DNA of 61,084 nucleotides from contig CAZDIJ010000010.1 of NCBI GenBank assembly GCA_964505475.1, positions 1 to 61,084 on the forward strand. Direction: 5' to 3'. Under the pieces are notes generated by a model. The model did not search any database, was not told the origin of the DNA, and saw only the letters and a list, made by a program, of their open reading frames with translations. The stretch's first letter is position 1, and the number at the start of each line of letters is the position of its first letter. The position numbers and the translations under genes are program-made. The DNA is from JAGXQV01 sp964505475. GTDB taxonomy: Bacteria > Pseudomonadota > Gammaproteobacteria > Burkholderiales > Sulfuricellaceae. This document shows positions 44,106 through 52,032 of this stretch, one piece after another.

Positions 44106-45164
44106 ATGAGAATTCCCCCGCTATTACCGATGCTCCTGCTAAGCGCCGCGTTGGCGGCCGGCTGCGCCAAGAAAGCCGAGGAAAAAAAGCCGGGCGGCCC
44201 GCCGGCGGCGATCATTACCGTCACCCAGGCGCAGGCGCGCGATCTGCCGATCGTCGAACGCTCGCTGGGCGAGGCCGACAGTGTTACCGCGCCCAAGGTG
44301 GGCGCGGAAGTGGCGGGACGCATCGTCAGGATCAGGGCGGAAATCGGCGATAGCGTGCAAAAAGGCCAAGTGCTGGCGGAGATCGACGCCGGCGACTACG
44401 CTTCCGAGGTGCGGCGTCTGGAGGCGCAGGCGCTGACCCAGAAGCGTCTCGCCGAGCGCCACCGGGAGTTGGCCGCCAAGGGGTTTATTTCGCCGACGCA
44501 GTTGGAAAGCACGGAAGCGCAGAATGTCGCCGCCCAGGAACAGCACGTCCGCGCCGCCAGGAATCTGGCGCGCACCCGCATCGTCGCGCCGGTCGGCGGC
44601 CGCATCGAGCAACGCCTGGTTTCCGAAGGTGACTGGATCGAACTGGGCAAGCCGGTGTTCCAGATTTCCGCCAGCGAAGCGTTGCGGGTGCGCCTGCCGT
44701 TCCCGGAAAGCGCGGCGGCGCGCATTGCGCCGGGGCAGAAAGTGTTGTTGAGCACGCCCGCGGCGCCGGGTAAAGCGGTGGAGGGACGGATCGCCCAGTT
44801 GCGTCCGCAGGTGGGCGGCTCCAGCCGGGCTTTCGACGCCATCGTCGAGGTGAAGAATCCCGGCGGCTGGAAGCCGGGCGCCTCGGTAAACGGCGAGGTG
44901 ATCGTGGAGACCCACGCCAACGCCGTCACCGTGCCGGAGATCAGTGTGGTGCTGCGTCCCGCCGGGGCGGTGGTGTACGTGGTGGCGGACGGCAAGGCGC
45001 GGCAGCGCGTGGTCAAGGCCGGCAGCAAGGGCAACGGCCTGGTGGAAATCCTCGAAGGCGTCGCGGCGGGGGAAACTGTGGCGCTGGATGGCGCCGGCTT
45101 CCTCACCGATCAAGCGGCGGTGACGGTGAAAGAGCCTGCTTCCCAGAAAACGCCTTCCAAGTAA
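44106..45164 (+). CDS. RND efflux periplasmic adaptor lipoprotein
   Basis: Membrane-fusion protein of 352 residues with a lipoprotein signal (LAAGC, mature Cys20), a split biotinyl-lipoyl-like domain, a short alpha hairpin (about 100-155) and beta-barrel and membrane-proximal domains. It belongs to the class that pairs with HAE/RND pumps such as the one encoded 150 bases downstream. The substrate cannot be told from sequence. Confidence 0.92.
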   Translation: MRIPPLLPMLLLSAALAAGCAKKAEEKKPGGPPAAIITVTQAQARDLPIVERSLGEADSVTAPKVGAEVAGRIVRIRAEIGDSVQKGQVLAEIDAGDYASEVRRLEAQALTQKRLAERHRELAAKGFISPTQLESTEAQNVAAQEQHVRAARNLARTRIVAPVGGRIEQRLVSEGDWIELGKPVFQISASEALRVRLPFPESAAARIAPGQKVLLSTPAAPGKAVEGRIAQLRPQVGGSSRAFDAIVEVKNPGGWKPGASVNGEVIVETHANAVTVPEISVVLRPAGAVVYVVADGKARQRVVKAGSKGNGLVEILEGVAAGETVALDGAGFLTDQAAVTVKEPASQKTPSK

Positions 45165-45182
45165 GCCTGAAAACCGTATTTG

Positions 45183-45281
45183 AACCACGGGGCGCACGGG
45201 GAAAGCCAAGGCATTGAAGATAAACCAGGGATTTCACCCATCGTTTTTACTTTAATGCATTTCCCCGTGCGCCCCGTGGTT
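45183..45281. repeat. Inverted-repeat element, AACCACGGGG family, copy 2
   Basis: Perfect 22-base arms at 45183-45204 (beginning AACCACGGGGCGCACGGGG) and 45260-45281 (its reverse complement), separated by 55 bases. It lies between the adaptor and pump genes and is related to the copy at 34997-35127. Confidence 0.88.
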
Positions 45282-45313
45282 GAGCGGCCTTTAAAAGGAA
45301 AACGAATTCCATC

Positions 45314-48300
45314 ATGACCCTACCCGAACTCTCGATCAAGCGCCATGTCCTGGCGTTCATGATGTCCGCCGTGCTGGTGCTGTTCGGCCTCATCAGCTAT
45401 CAGCGCATCGGCATGGATCGCTTCCCCTATATCGAGTTTCCCATCGTCTCGATTTCCACCACGCTGAAGGGCGCCAACCCGGACATCGTCGATTCGAGCA
45501 TCACCAACGTGATCGAAACCTCGGTCAACAGCGTGCCCGGCATCGAACACATCCAGTCTACTTCCTCGCCCGGCGCGTCGGTAATCAACATTACCTTCAA
45601 GCTCGACAAGAAGGTCGACGTGGCCTTCAACGAGGTGCAGTCCAAGGTCAACCAGGTGTTGCGGCGCTTGCCCAAGGATGCCGATCCACCGGTGGTCTCC
45701 AAGGTGGAAACCAACGCCATGCCGATCATGTGGCTGGCCTTGCGCGGCGACCGCACCCAGCAGCAGCTCAACCAGCATGCGCTCAACGTCATCAAGAAAC
45801 GCCTGGAAACCATCGACGGGGTCGGCGAGGTGCGCCTCGGCGGGCGGCGCGACCGCACCATCCGCGTCAACCTGCTGCCGGTGAAAATGGCCGCTTTCGG
45901 CATCACCTCCCAGGACATCACCGCCGCCTTCGCCAGCGAACACGTCCAGGTGGCGGGCGGCTTCCTGGTGGGAAAATCGACCGAAAACCTGATTAAGCTC
46001 GACCTGGAATTCCACCGTCTCGACGAGCTGGAAAAAATGGTGGTGGCCTACCGCGACGGCGCGCCGGTGCGCCTCAAGGATGTCGCCGAAATCGAGGACG
46101 GCCTCGCCGACTATCGCCAACTCGCCCGCTTCATGGGCAAGACCACCATCGGCTTGGGCATCGTCAAGGTCGCCAACACCAATACCGTGGCCATCGTCGA
46201 TGCCATCAAGAAACGCCTGGAAACCGAGATCATTCCGCAACTGCCGCCGGGCATGACGCTCGACATCGTCTCCAACGACGCGCTGTTCATCCAGGAAATC
46301 GTCGATTCTCTGAAGGAGCATCTGATCGAAGGCACCTTGCTGGCTTCGCTGATCGTCTGGCTGTTCCTGCGTTCGATCCGCTCCACCCTGATTATCGCCA
46401 CCGCCATCCCGGTGTCGCTGCTCGGCGCGGTGGCGGTGATCTATTTCGCCGGCTTCACCCTCAATTCCCTGACCATGCTGGCGCTGCTGCTGCTGATCGG
46501 GGTGGTGGTGGACGACGCCATCGTGGTGCTGGAGAACATCTTCCGCCACCGCGAGGAAATCGACGCCGACCCGATAGCGGCGGCGGTCAACGGCAGTCGT
46601 GAGGTGGTGTTCGCGGTGCTTGCCGCCACCCTGTCGCTGGTGTCGATCTTCGCCCCGGTGATCTTCCTCGGCGGCATCATCGGCCAGTTCTTCAAATCCT
46701 TCGCGGTGGTGGTGACCTTCGGCGTGCTGGTGTCGTTGTTCGTCTCGCTGACGCTGACGCCGATGCTGTGCTCGCGCTATCTCAAGGTCTACAAGCAGCA
46801 CGGCAGGCTGTATTACGTTCTCGACCGCTTTTTCCACGGCATGGATAACGTCTATCGCTACCTGCTCGACAAGGCGTTGATCCACCGTTGGAAAGTGGTG
46901 GTGCTGACGCTGGCGACGGTGGCGGCGAGCGGCTGGTTTTTCGCCAACGTCGGCAAGACCTTCGTCCCGGAAGAAGACGAAGGGCGCTTCCTGGTGAATA
47001 TCCGCACCCCGCTCGGATCAAGCATCGAATACACCGACAGCCGCTTGCGCATGGTCGAGGAAATTCTTTTCGGTCACAAGGAGATCGTCACCGAATTCGC
47101 CCTGATCGGTCTCGGCCAGGCCGGGCAGGTCAACCAGGCGCTGGTGGTGGCGCGCATGGCGCCGCGCGGCCAGCGCAGCGTGCGGCAGCAGGACCTGATT
47201 CCGGTGATCCGCAAGGAGTTGGCGCAAATAACCGGCGCCCGCGCCTTCGCCGCCCCCTACCCAATGGTGCAGGGACAGCGCGGCGAGCCGCTGCAATTCG
47301 TGGTGAGCGGCCCCAACCTGGCAGAGGTCGGGCGCCTGTCCCGGCAGTTGCAGCAAAACCTCGCCGGGGAAACCGGGCTGGGACGCATGGACATGGACTT
47401 GCAGCTCGATCTGCCGCAACTGGTGCTCGCCCCCGACCGCACCCGCATCGCCGCCGCCGGGCTGACTACTCAGGATGTGGCGCTGGCGCTCAACGTGCTC
47501 TCCGGCGGAGTGGACATCGCCAAGTACAACGACGAGCCGGGCGACGGCCAGCGCTACGACATCCGCCTCAAGGCCAAGGACGGCGAATTCAATCAGCTTT
47601 CCGACCTCAACAAGATTTACCTGCGCAGCCGCGACGGCAAGCTGGTGCGCCTCGATACCGTCACCGGCATCAAGCAGACCATCGGCGCGGCGGTGATCGG
47701 CCGTTTCGACCTGCAATATGCCACGACTTTCTACGCCTCGCCCACCATCCCGCTCGGCGAGGCGGTGGCCAAGGTCAAGGAGGCCGCCGCCGGCATCCTG
47801 CCGCTCGGCTACAGCATCAAGATGATCGGCCAGGCCGAGGAATTCGGCAAAACCGTGGGCTACATGATCTTCGCCTTCGCCCTGGCGCTGGTGCTGCTCT
47901 ACATGGTGCTGGCCTCGCAGTTCAACTCCTTCGTCCAGCCCTTCATCATCATGGTGGCGCAGCCGCTGGCGATCATCGGCGGGGTGATGGCGCTGTGGCT
48001 CACCGGCCACACCCTCAACATCTACTCGATGATTGGCCTGGTGCTGCTGATCGGCCTGGTGGCGAAAAACTCCATCCTGCTGGTGGACCTCACCAACCAG
48101 CGGCGCGCCGGCGGAATGAGCATCGACGCGGCGCTGCGCAATGCCTGCCCAATCCGCATGCGGCCGGTGCTGATGACCTCCCTCACGGTGATCCTGGCGT
48201 TGTTTCCCGCCGCCCTGGGGCTGGGCGCCGGCGCGGAAACCAACGGCCCACTGGCGGTGGCGGTGATCGGCGGGATGATTACCTCGACCCTGCTTACCCT

Positions 48301-48385
48301 GGTGGTGGTGCCGTCGGTATACTCGCTGGTGGAACGCGGCATCGAACGCTGGCGCCAGCGCCACCCGAGGGCGGCGGAAGAATAA
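45314..48385 (+). CDS. RND-family multidrug/solute efflux pump
   Basis: Inner-membrane RND transporter, 1023 residues, with the standard two-fold repeat of six helices plus a large periplasmic loop. The first helix is followed by YQRIGMDRFPYIEFPIVSI; the transmembrane proton-relay region GVVVDDAIVVLENIFRHREE is intact and the second half has GLVAKNSILLVD. It works with the adaptor upstream; an outer-membrane channel gene is not in the window. The repeat element in the 149-base gap may affect expression. Confidence 0.95.
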   Translation: MTLPELSIKRHVLAFMMSAVLVLFGLISYQRIGMDRFPYIEFPIVSISTTLKGANPDIVDSSITNVIETSVNSVPGIEHIQSTSSPGASVINITFKLDKKVDVAFNEVQSKVNQVLRRLPKDADPPVVSKVETNAMPIMWLALRGDRTQQQLNQHALNVIKKRLETIDGVGEVRLGGRRDRTIRVNLLPVKMAAFGITSQDITAAFASEHVQVAGGFLVGKSTENLIKLDLEFHRLDELEKMVVAYRDGAPVRLKDVAEIEDGLADYRQLARFMGKTTIGLGIVKVANTNTVAIVDAIKKRLETEIIPQLPPGMTLDIVSNDALFIQEIVDSLKEHLIEGTLLASLIVWLFLRSIRSTLIIATAIPVSLLGAVAVIYFAGFTLNSLTMLALLLLIGVVVDDAIVVLENIFRHREEIDADPIAAAVNGSREVVFAVLAATLSLVSIFAPVIFLGGIIGQFFKSFAVVVTFGVLVSLFVSLTLTPMLCSRYLKVYKQHGRLYYVLDRFFHGMDNVYRYLLDKALIHRWKVVVLTLATVAASGWFFANVGKTFVPEEDEGRFLVNIRTPLGSSIEYTDSRLRMVEEILFGHKEIVTEFALIGLGQAGQVNQALVVARMAPRGQRSVRQQDLIPVIRKELAQITGARAFAAPYPMVQGQRGEPLQFVVSGPNLAEVGRLSRQLQQNLAGETGLGRMDMDLQLDLPQLVLAPDRTRIAAAGLTTQDVALALNVLSGGVDIAKYNDEPGDGQRYDIRLKAKDGEFNQLSDLNKIYLRSRDGKLVRLDTVTGIKQTIGAAVIGRFDLQYATTFYASPTIPLGEAVAKVKEAAAGILPLGYSIKMIGQAEEFGKTVGYMIFAFALALVLLYMVLASQFNSFVQPFIIMVAQPLAIIGGVMALWLTGHTLNIYSMIGLVLLIGLVAKNSILLVDLTNQRRAGGMSIDAALRNACPIRMRPVLMTSLTVILALFPAALGLGAGAETNGPLAVAVIGGMITSTLLTLVVVPSVYSLVERGIERWRQRHPRAAEE

Positions 48386-48396
48386 GGAGCGACATC

Positions 48397-49347
48397 ATGC
48401 GCGGGTTGTGGACGGGAACGTTGATCGCCGTGGCGGCGCTGGCGGGGTGTGCGGACCAGGCGCCGCAGGCCTACCAGGGCTATGCCGAGGGGGAATTCGT
48501 GCGCCTCGCTGCGCCCTACGCCGGTACTTTGACGCACCTGGCGGTGCAGCGAGGCGCCGAAATTCAAGCCGGCGCGCCGCTGTTCGCGCTGGAGCAGGAC
48601 AACGAAAAAGCCGGGCGCGACGAAGCCGCGCAGCGCCTCAAGCAGGCAGAGGCGCAGTTGGAGAACCTGAAAAAGGGCCGTCGCCCCGCCGAAATCGACG
48701 CCATCCTGGCCCAACGCGAACAGGCTCGCGCCACCCTGAAACTGGCGCAGGCCGATTTCGCCCGCGACCAGAAACTGGCAACGTCAGGTTTCGTATCCGT
48801 CCAGCGGCTGGATGCCTCGCGTACCACGCTGGAGCGCAGCCAGCAGCATCTCAAGGAATTGGAGGCGCAGCTTGCCGTAGCCCGCCTCGCCGCGCGTAGC
48901 GACGACATCCGCGCCGCCGAAGCGGCGGCCGAGGCGGCGCGCGCCGCCCTGGCCCGCGCCGACTGGTCGCTGGCGCAGAAAAGCGTGAAGGCCTCGCAGG
49001 CCGGCCTGGTCCAGGACACCCTCTACGTCCAGGGCGAATGGGTGCCCGCCGGCAGTCCGGTGGTTACGCTGTTGCCTCCACAAAACCTCAAGGTGCGCTT
49101 CTTCGTCCCGCAAGGGCGGATCGCCACGCTGAAACCCGGCCAACCGGTGAATATTTCCTGCGACGGCTGCGCGTCGCCGATTGCCGCCAAAATCAGCTAC
49201 ATCGCCCCGCAAGCCGAATACACTCCGCCGGTGATATATAGCCAGGAAAACCGCAACAAGCTGGTATTCCTGGTCGAAGCCAGACCGGCGCCGCAGGACG
49301 CCGCCAAGCTGCGCCCCGGCCAGCCGGTGGACGTAAGATTGAATTGA
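48397..49347 (+). CDS. HlyD-family adaptor lipoprotein (YbhG-like)
   Basis: The 316-residue adaptor has a lipoprotein signal (VAALAGC), a lipoyl-like domain, a long coiled coil (about 75-195, rich in AEAQLENLKK-type heptads) and a C-terminal beta-barrel. It resembles adaptors of ABC-type exporters such as YbhG. The start is 12 bases after the RND pump stop with GGAG before the ATG. The ABC ATPase and permease follow, but a DUF559 gene now separates them. Confidence 0.9.
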   Translation: MRGLWTGTLIAVAALAGCADQAPQAYQGYAEGEFVRLAAPYAGTLTHLAVQRGAEIQAGAPLFALEQDNEKAGRDEAAQRLKQAEAQLENLKKGRRPAEIDAILAQREQARATLKLAQADFARDQKLATSGFVSVQRLDASRTTLERSQQHLKELEAQLAVARLAARSDDIRAAEAAAEAARAALARADWSLAQKSVKASQAGLVQDTLYVQGEWVPAGSPVVTLLPPQNLKVRFFVPQGRIATLKPGQPVNISCDGCASPIAAKISYIAPQAEYTPPVIYSQENRNKLVFLVEARPAPQDAAKLRPGQPVDVRLN

Positions 49348-49844
49348 TGGGGAAAAATTTTCCAATGGAGGAAGGACACCCCCCTCTCCCGCAGGCGGGA
49401 GAGGGCCGGGGTGAGGGCGTTTATCTTCCCAACCCCACACAAAAATTGCCTCCCGACCTGCGCACCTACGCCCGCGATCTCCGCACCCATCAAACCGATG
49501 CTGAAAGTTTGCTATGGTCTTTGCTACGAAACCGCCGCCTGCTCGGCCTGAAATTCCGCCGCCAATACCCGTTTAATCCTTATATCCTCGACTTCTACTG
49601 CCATGAGGCGGCGCTGGCGGTAGAGTTGGATGGCGGGCAGCACGTCGAACAACAGGTTTATGACCGGCAACGGACCTTGTTCTTGGAGGATAAGGGAATC
49701 AAGGTATTACGCTTCTGGAACAACGAAGTGTTGCAGCAAACGGGATGCGTGCTGGAACAGATTTACCTGGCTCTCGAGCAATGCGCGCCCTCATCCCCGA
49801 CCCTTCTCCCGCCTGCGGGAGAAGGGGGCGAACATCCTGCGTAA
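49347..49844 (+). CDS. DUF559 endonuclease-fold protein
   Basis: 165-codon frame. Residues about 35-150 form a DUF559 domain (Vsr/PD-(D/E)XK-like): ARDLRTHQTDAESLLWSLLR, KFRRQYPFNPYILDFYC and LAVELDGGQHVEQ, with the acidic residues of the presumed active site. Family function is not proven. The first 30 residues (PLPQAGEGRGEG) and the last 15 (LLPPAGEGGEHPA) are translated palindromic repeat. The ATG overlaps the HlyD stop (TGATG); the true start could be later. It interrupts an adaptor-ATPase-permease operon. Confidence 0.85.
   Translation: MGKNFPMEEGHPPLPQAGEGRGEGVYLPNPTQKLPPDLRTYARDLRTHQTDAESLLWSLLRNRRLLGLKFRRQYPFNPYILDFYCHEAALAVELDGGQHVEQQVYDRQRTLFLEDKGIKVLRFWNNEVLQQTGCVLEQIYLALEQCAPSSPTLLPPAGEGGEHPA
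49382..49405. repeat. GC palindrome, left copy bracketing the DUF559 gene
   Basis: Perfect hairpin CCCTCTCCCGC-AG-GCGGGAGAGGG followed by CCGGGGTGAGGGCG (to 49419). The same core occurs at 37747-37786. The extended arm points toward the DUF559 core. Confidence 0.9.
49786..49826. repeat. GC palindrome, right copy bracketing the DUF559 gene
   Basis: Hairpin CCCTTCTCCCGC-CT-GCGGGAGAAGGG (49801-49826) preceded by CGCCCTCATCCCCGA. The extended arm is the reverse complement of the one at 49395-49419, with two or three mismatches, so the two copies face each other across the DUF559 core. Confidence 0.88.
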
Positions 49845-49846
49845 TT

Positions 49847-50869
49847 ATGGGGCATACTCAAAACCGATCAGAGGAACACCCCGTCCCTCTCCCGCAGGCA
49901 GGAGAGGGACGGGGTGGGGGCGTCAATGCCTCCGGCCCAAGCTCAAATTCCACAACTTATGCCATTGACGTCACCGGCCTGCGCAAGCACTTCAACGGCC
50001 TGGTGGCGGTGAACGATCTCGCTCTCCAGGTGAGGCGCGGGGAAATCTACGGCTTCCTCGGTCCCAACGGCAGCGGCAAGACCACCACCATCCGCATGTT
50101 GTGCGGCTTGCTTACCCCGGACGGCGGGCGCGGCACCTGCCTGGGCTACGACGTGATCCGCGAAACCGCGCGGATCAAGCGCCAAGTCGGCTACATGACC
50201 CAGCGTTTCAGTCTCTACGAAGACCTTTCCATCCGCGAGAACCTCGATTTCACCGCGCGCATCTACGGCATGGCCGGGCGCCGCCCGGCGGTGGACCGGG
50301 CTATCGAGCGTCTCGGCCTGGGGAGCCGCCAGAAACAGTTGGCCGGCGCCCTTTCCGGCGGCTGGAAGCAGCGCCTGGCGCTGGCCGCCTGCATGCTGCA
50401 CGATCCCAAGCTGCTGCTGCTCGACGAGCCTACCGCCGGGGTCGATCCCAAGGCGCGCCGCGATTTTTGGGATGAGATTCACCGCCTCGCCGGCGAGGGC
50501 ATCACGGTGCTGGTCAGCACCCACTACATGGATGAGGCCGAGCGCTGCCACCGCCTCGCCTACATTGCCTATGGCAGCCTGCTCGCCCAGGGAACGGTGG
50601 AAGAGGTGGTGGAAAATTCCGGCATCGTCACCTGGCTGGTGGAATGCGCCGACGTTTATGCACTGGGCGCACGGCTGCGCGGGCTGCCGGGAATCGACCA
50701 GGTGGTGCCGTTCGGCAACGTGCTGCACGTCAGCGGCATCGACCGGGAGTCGCTGGAGAAATCCATCGCGCCCTTCCGGGAACAGCCCGGATGCCGCTGG
50801 ACGGCGATCCAGCCGGGGCTGGAGGATGTCTTCATCCAGATGATGGAGGGAGCCAAGCCCAATGTCTGA
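49847..50869 (+). CDS. ABC exporter ATPase (YbhF/DrrA-like)
   Basis: The 340-residue frame has a nucleotide-binding domain from about residue 40: Walker A GPNGSGKTTT, signature LSGGWKQRLALA (W in place of the usual Q), Walker B LLLLDEPTAGVDP, and a C-terminal extension. The first 40 residues (PLPQAGEGRGGGVNASG) are translated GC-palindrome repeat; ATG at 49847 is the only ATG ahead of the domain. The gene ends 8 bases inside the permease gene. It probably powers export through that permease with the HlyD adaptor. Confidence 0.9.
   Translation: MGHTQNRSEEHPVPLPQAGEGRGGGVNASGPSSNSTTYAIDVTGLRKHFNGLVAVNDLALQVRRGEIYGFLGPNGSGKTTTIRMLCGLLTPDGGRGTCLGYDVIRETARIKRQVGYMTQRFSLYEDLSIRENLDFTARIYGMAGRRPAVDRAIERLGLGSRQKQLAGALSGGWKQRLALAACMLHDPKLLLLDEPTAGVDPKARRDFWDEIHRLAGEGITVLVSTHYMDEAERCHRLAYIAYGSLLAQGTVEEVVENSGIVTWLVECADVYALGARLRGLPGIDQVVPFGNVLHVSGIDRESLEKSIAPFREQPGCRWTAIQPGLEDVFIQMMEGAKPNV
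49877..49916. repeat. GC palindrome inside the 5' end of the ABC ATPase frame
   Basis: 16-base perfect arms (CACCCCGTCCCTCTCC / GGAGAGGGACGGGGTG) around an 8-base loop. Third copy of the repeat within 540 bases. Confidence 0.88.
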
Positions 50870-51998
50870 ACGCTTTGCCTGGCACCGCTTTATCGCCGTG
50901 GTGATGAAGGAATTCATCCAGATGCGCCGCGACCGCCTGACTTTCGCCATGATGGTGGGCATTCCCCTCATTCAGTTGACCTTGTTCGGCTTCGCCATCA
51001 ATTCCGATCCCAAGAACTTGCCCACGGCGGTGTTGAGCGCCGACCACAGCGAATTCTCGCGCAGCTTCGTGCGCGCCCTGGAAAACAGCGGCTATTTCAA
51101 GGTAACCGCTCTGCCCTCCGGTGAGGCCGAGGCGGAACAATTGATCGCCGAGGGCGAGGTGCAGTTCGTGGTGAGCATCCCGTCCGATTTCGCCCGTCGT
51201 CTCCAGCGCGGCGAGCGTCCGGCGATCCTGGTCGAGGCCGACGCCACCGACCCCACCGCCGTCGGCAACGCGGTGGCGGCGCTCGGCCAGTTGGGGCAAA
51301 GCGCCCTCGCCCACGACCTGCGCGGTTCCCTGCGATCCTTGCAGCCTCAGCCCGCGCCCTTCGAGGTGCGCCTGCACCGGCGCTACAACCCCGAGGGCGT
51401 CACCCAGTACAACATCGTGCCGGGGCTGATGGGGGTGATCCTCACCATGACCATGATTATGCAGACCGGCTTGGCGATGACCCGCGAGCGCGAGCGCGGC
51501 ACCATGGAAAATCTGCTCGCCACCCCGGTGCGCCCGTTCGAGGTGATGGCCGGCAAGATCATGCCCTACATCATGGTCGGTTACATCCAGGTGACGCTGA
51601 TCCTGCTCGCGGCGCGGCTGATCTTCGGCGTGCCCATGCTGGGCAGCGTGCTGCTGTTGTATGGGGTGGTGCTGGCGTTCATCGCCGCCAACCTCTCGGT
51701 CGGGCTGATGTTCTCCACCGTGGCGAAAAACCAGATGCAGGCGATGCAGATGACGTTTTTCTTCTTCCTGCCGTCGATGCTGCTGTCGGGCTTCATGTTC
51801 CCCTTCCGCGGCATGCCGGAATGGGCGCAGAACATCGGCAGCATCTTGCCGCTTACCCACTTTCTGCGCATGGTGCGCGGCATCCTGCTGAAGGGAAATG
51901 GCTTTTTTGAAACGCTGCCGCACTTGTGGCCGATCGGCCTGTTCCTGCTGACGGTGGTGGCGATTGGCTTGAAGCGCTACCGGAAAACCCTGGATTAG
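50862..51998 (+). CDS. ABC-2 type transport permease
   Basis: Membrane permease of 378 residues: one N-terminal helix (about 28-48), a large extracytoplasmic region (about 50-175) and five C-terminal helices with TRERERGTMENLLATPVRPFEVM, the conserved cytoplasmic coupling segment of ABC-2 permeases. Many YbhGFSR-type exporters have two permeases; only one is present, so a homodimer is expected. It is coupled to the ATPase by an 8-base overlap. Confidence 0.92.
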   Translation: MSERFAWHRFIAVVMKEFIQMRRDRLTFAMMVGIPLIQLTLFGFAINSDPKNLPTAVLSADHSEFSRSFVRALENSGYFKVTALPSGEAEAEQLIAEGEVQFVVSIPSDFARRLQRGERPAILVEADATDPTAVGNAVAALGQLGQSALAHDLRGSLRSLQPQPAPFEVRLHRRYNPEGVTQYNIVPGLMGVILTMTMIMQTGLAMTRERERGTMENLLATPVRPFEVMAGKIMPYIMVGYIQVTLILLAARLIFGVPMLGSVLLLYGVVLAFIAANLSVGLMFSTVAKNQMQAMQMTFFFFLPSMLLSGFMFPFRGMPEWAQNIGSILPLTHFLRMVRGILLKGNGFFETLPHLWPIGLFLLTVVAIGLKRYRKTLD

Positions 51999-52032
51999 CG
52001 AGGAAAGGCGGCCTGACGGATTCGCCGGAAGC

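Noticed and set aside
45320..46885. A 521-codon minus-strand frame opposite the RND pump
   Set aside because: Shadow frame of a clear RND transporter; no ribosome site or domain.
37205..49916. Repeats as a CRISPR array
   Set aside because: Copies are few, irregularly spaced, palindromic and without spacers; no cas gene is present.
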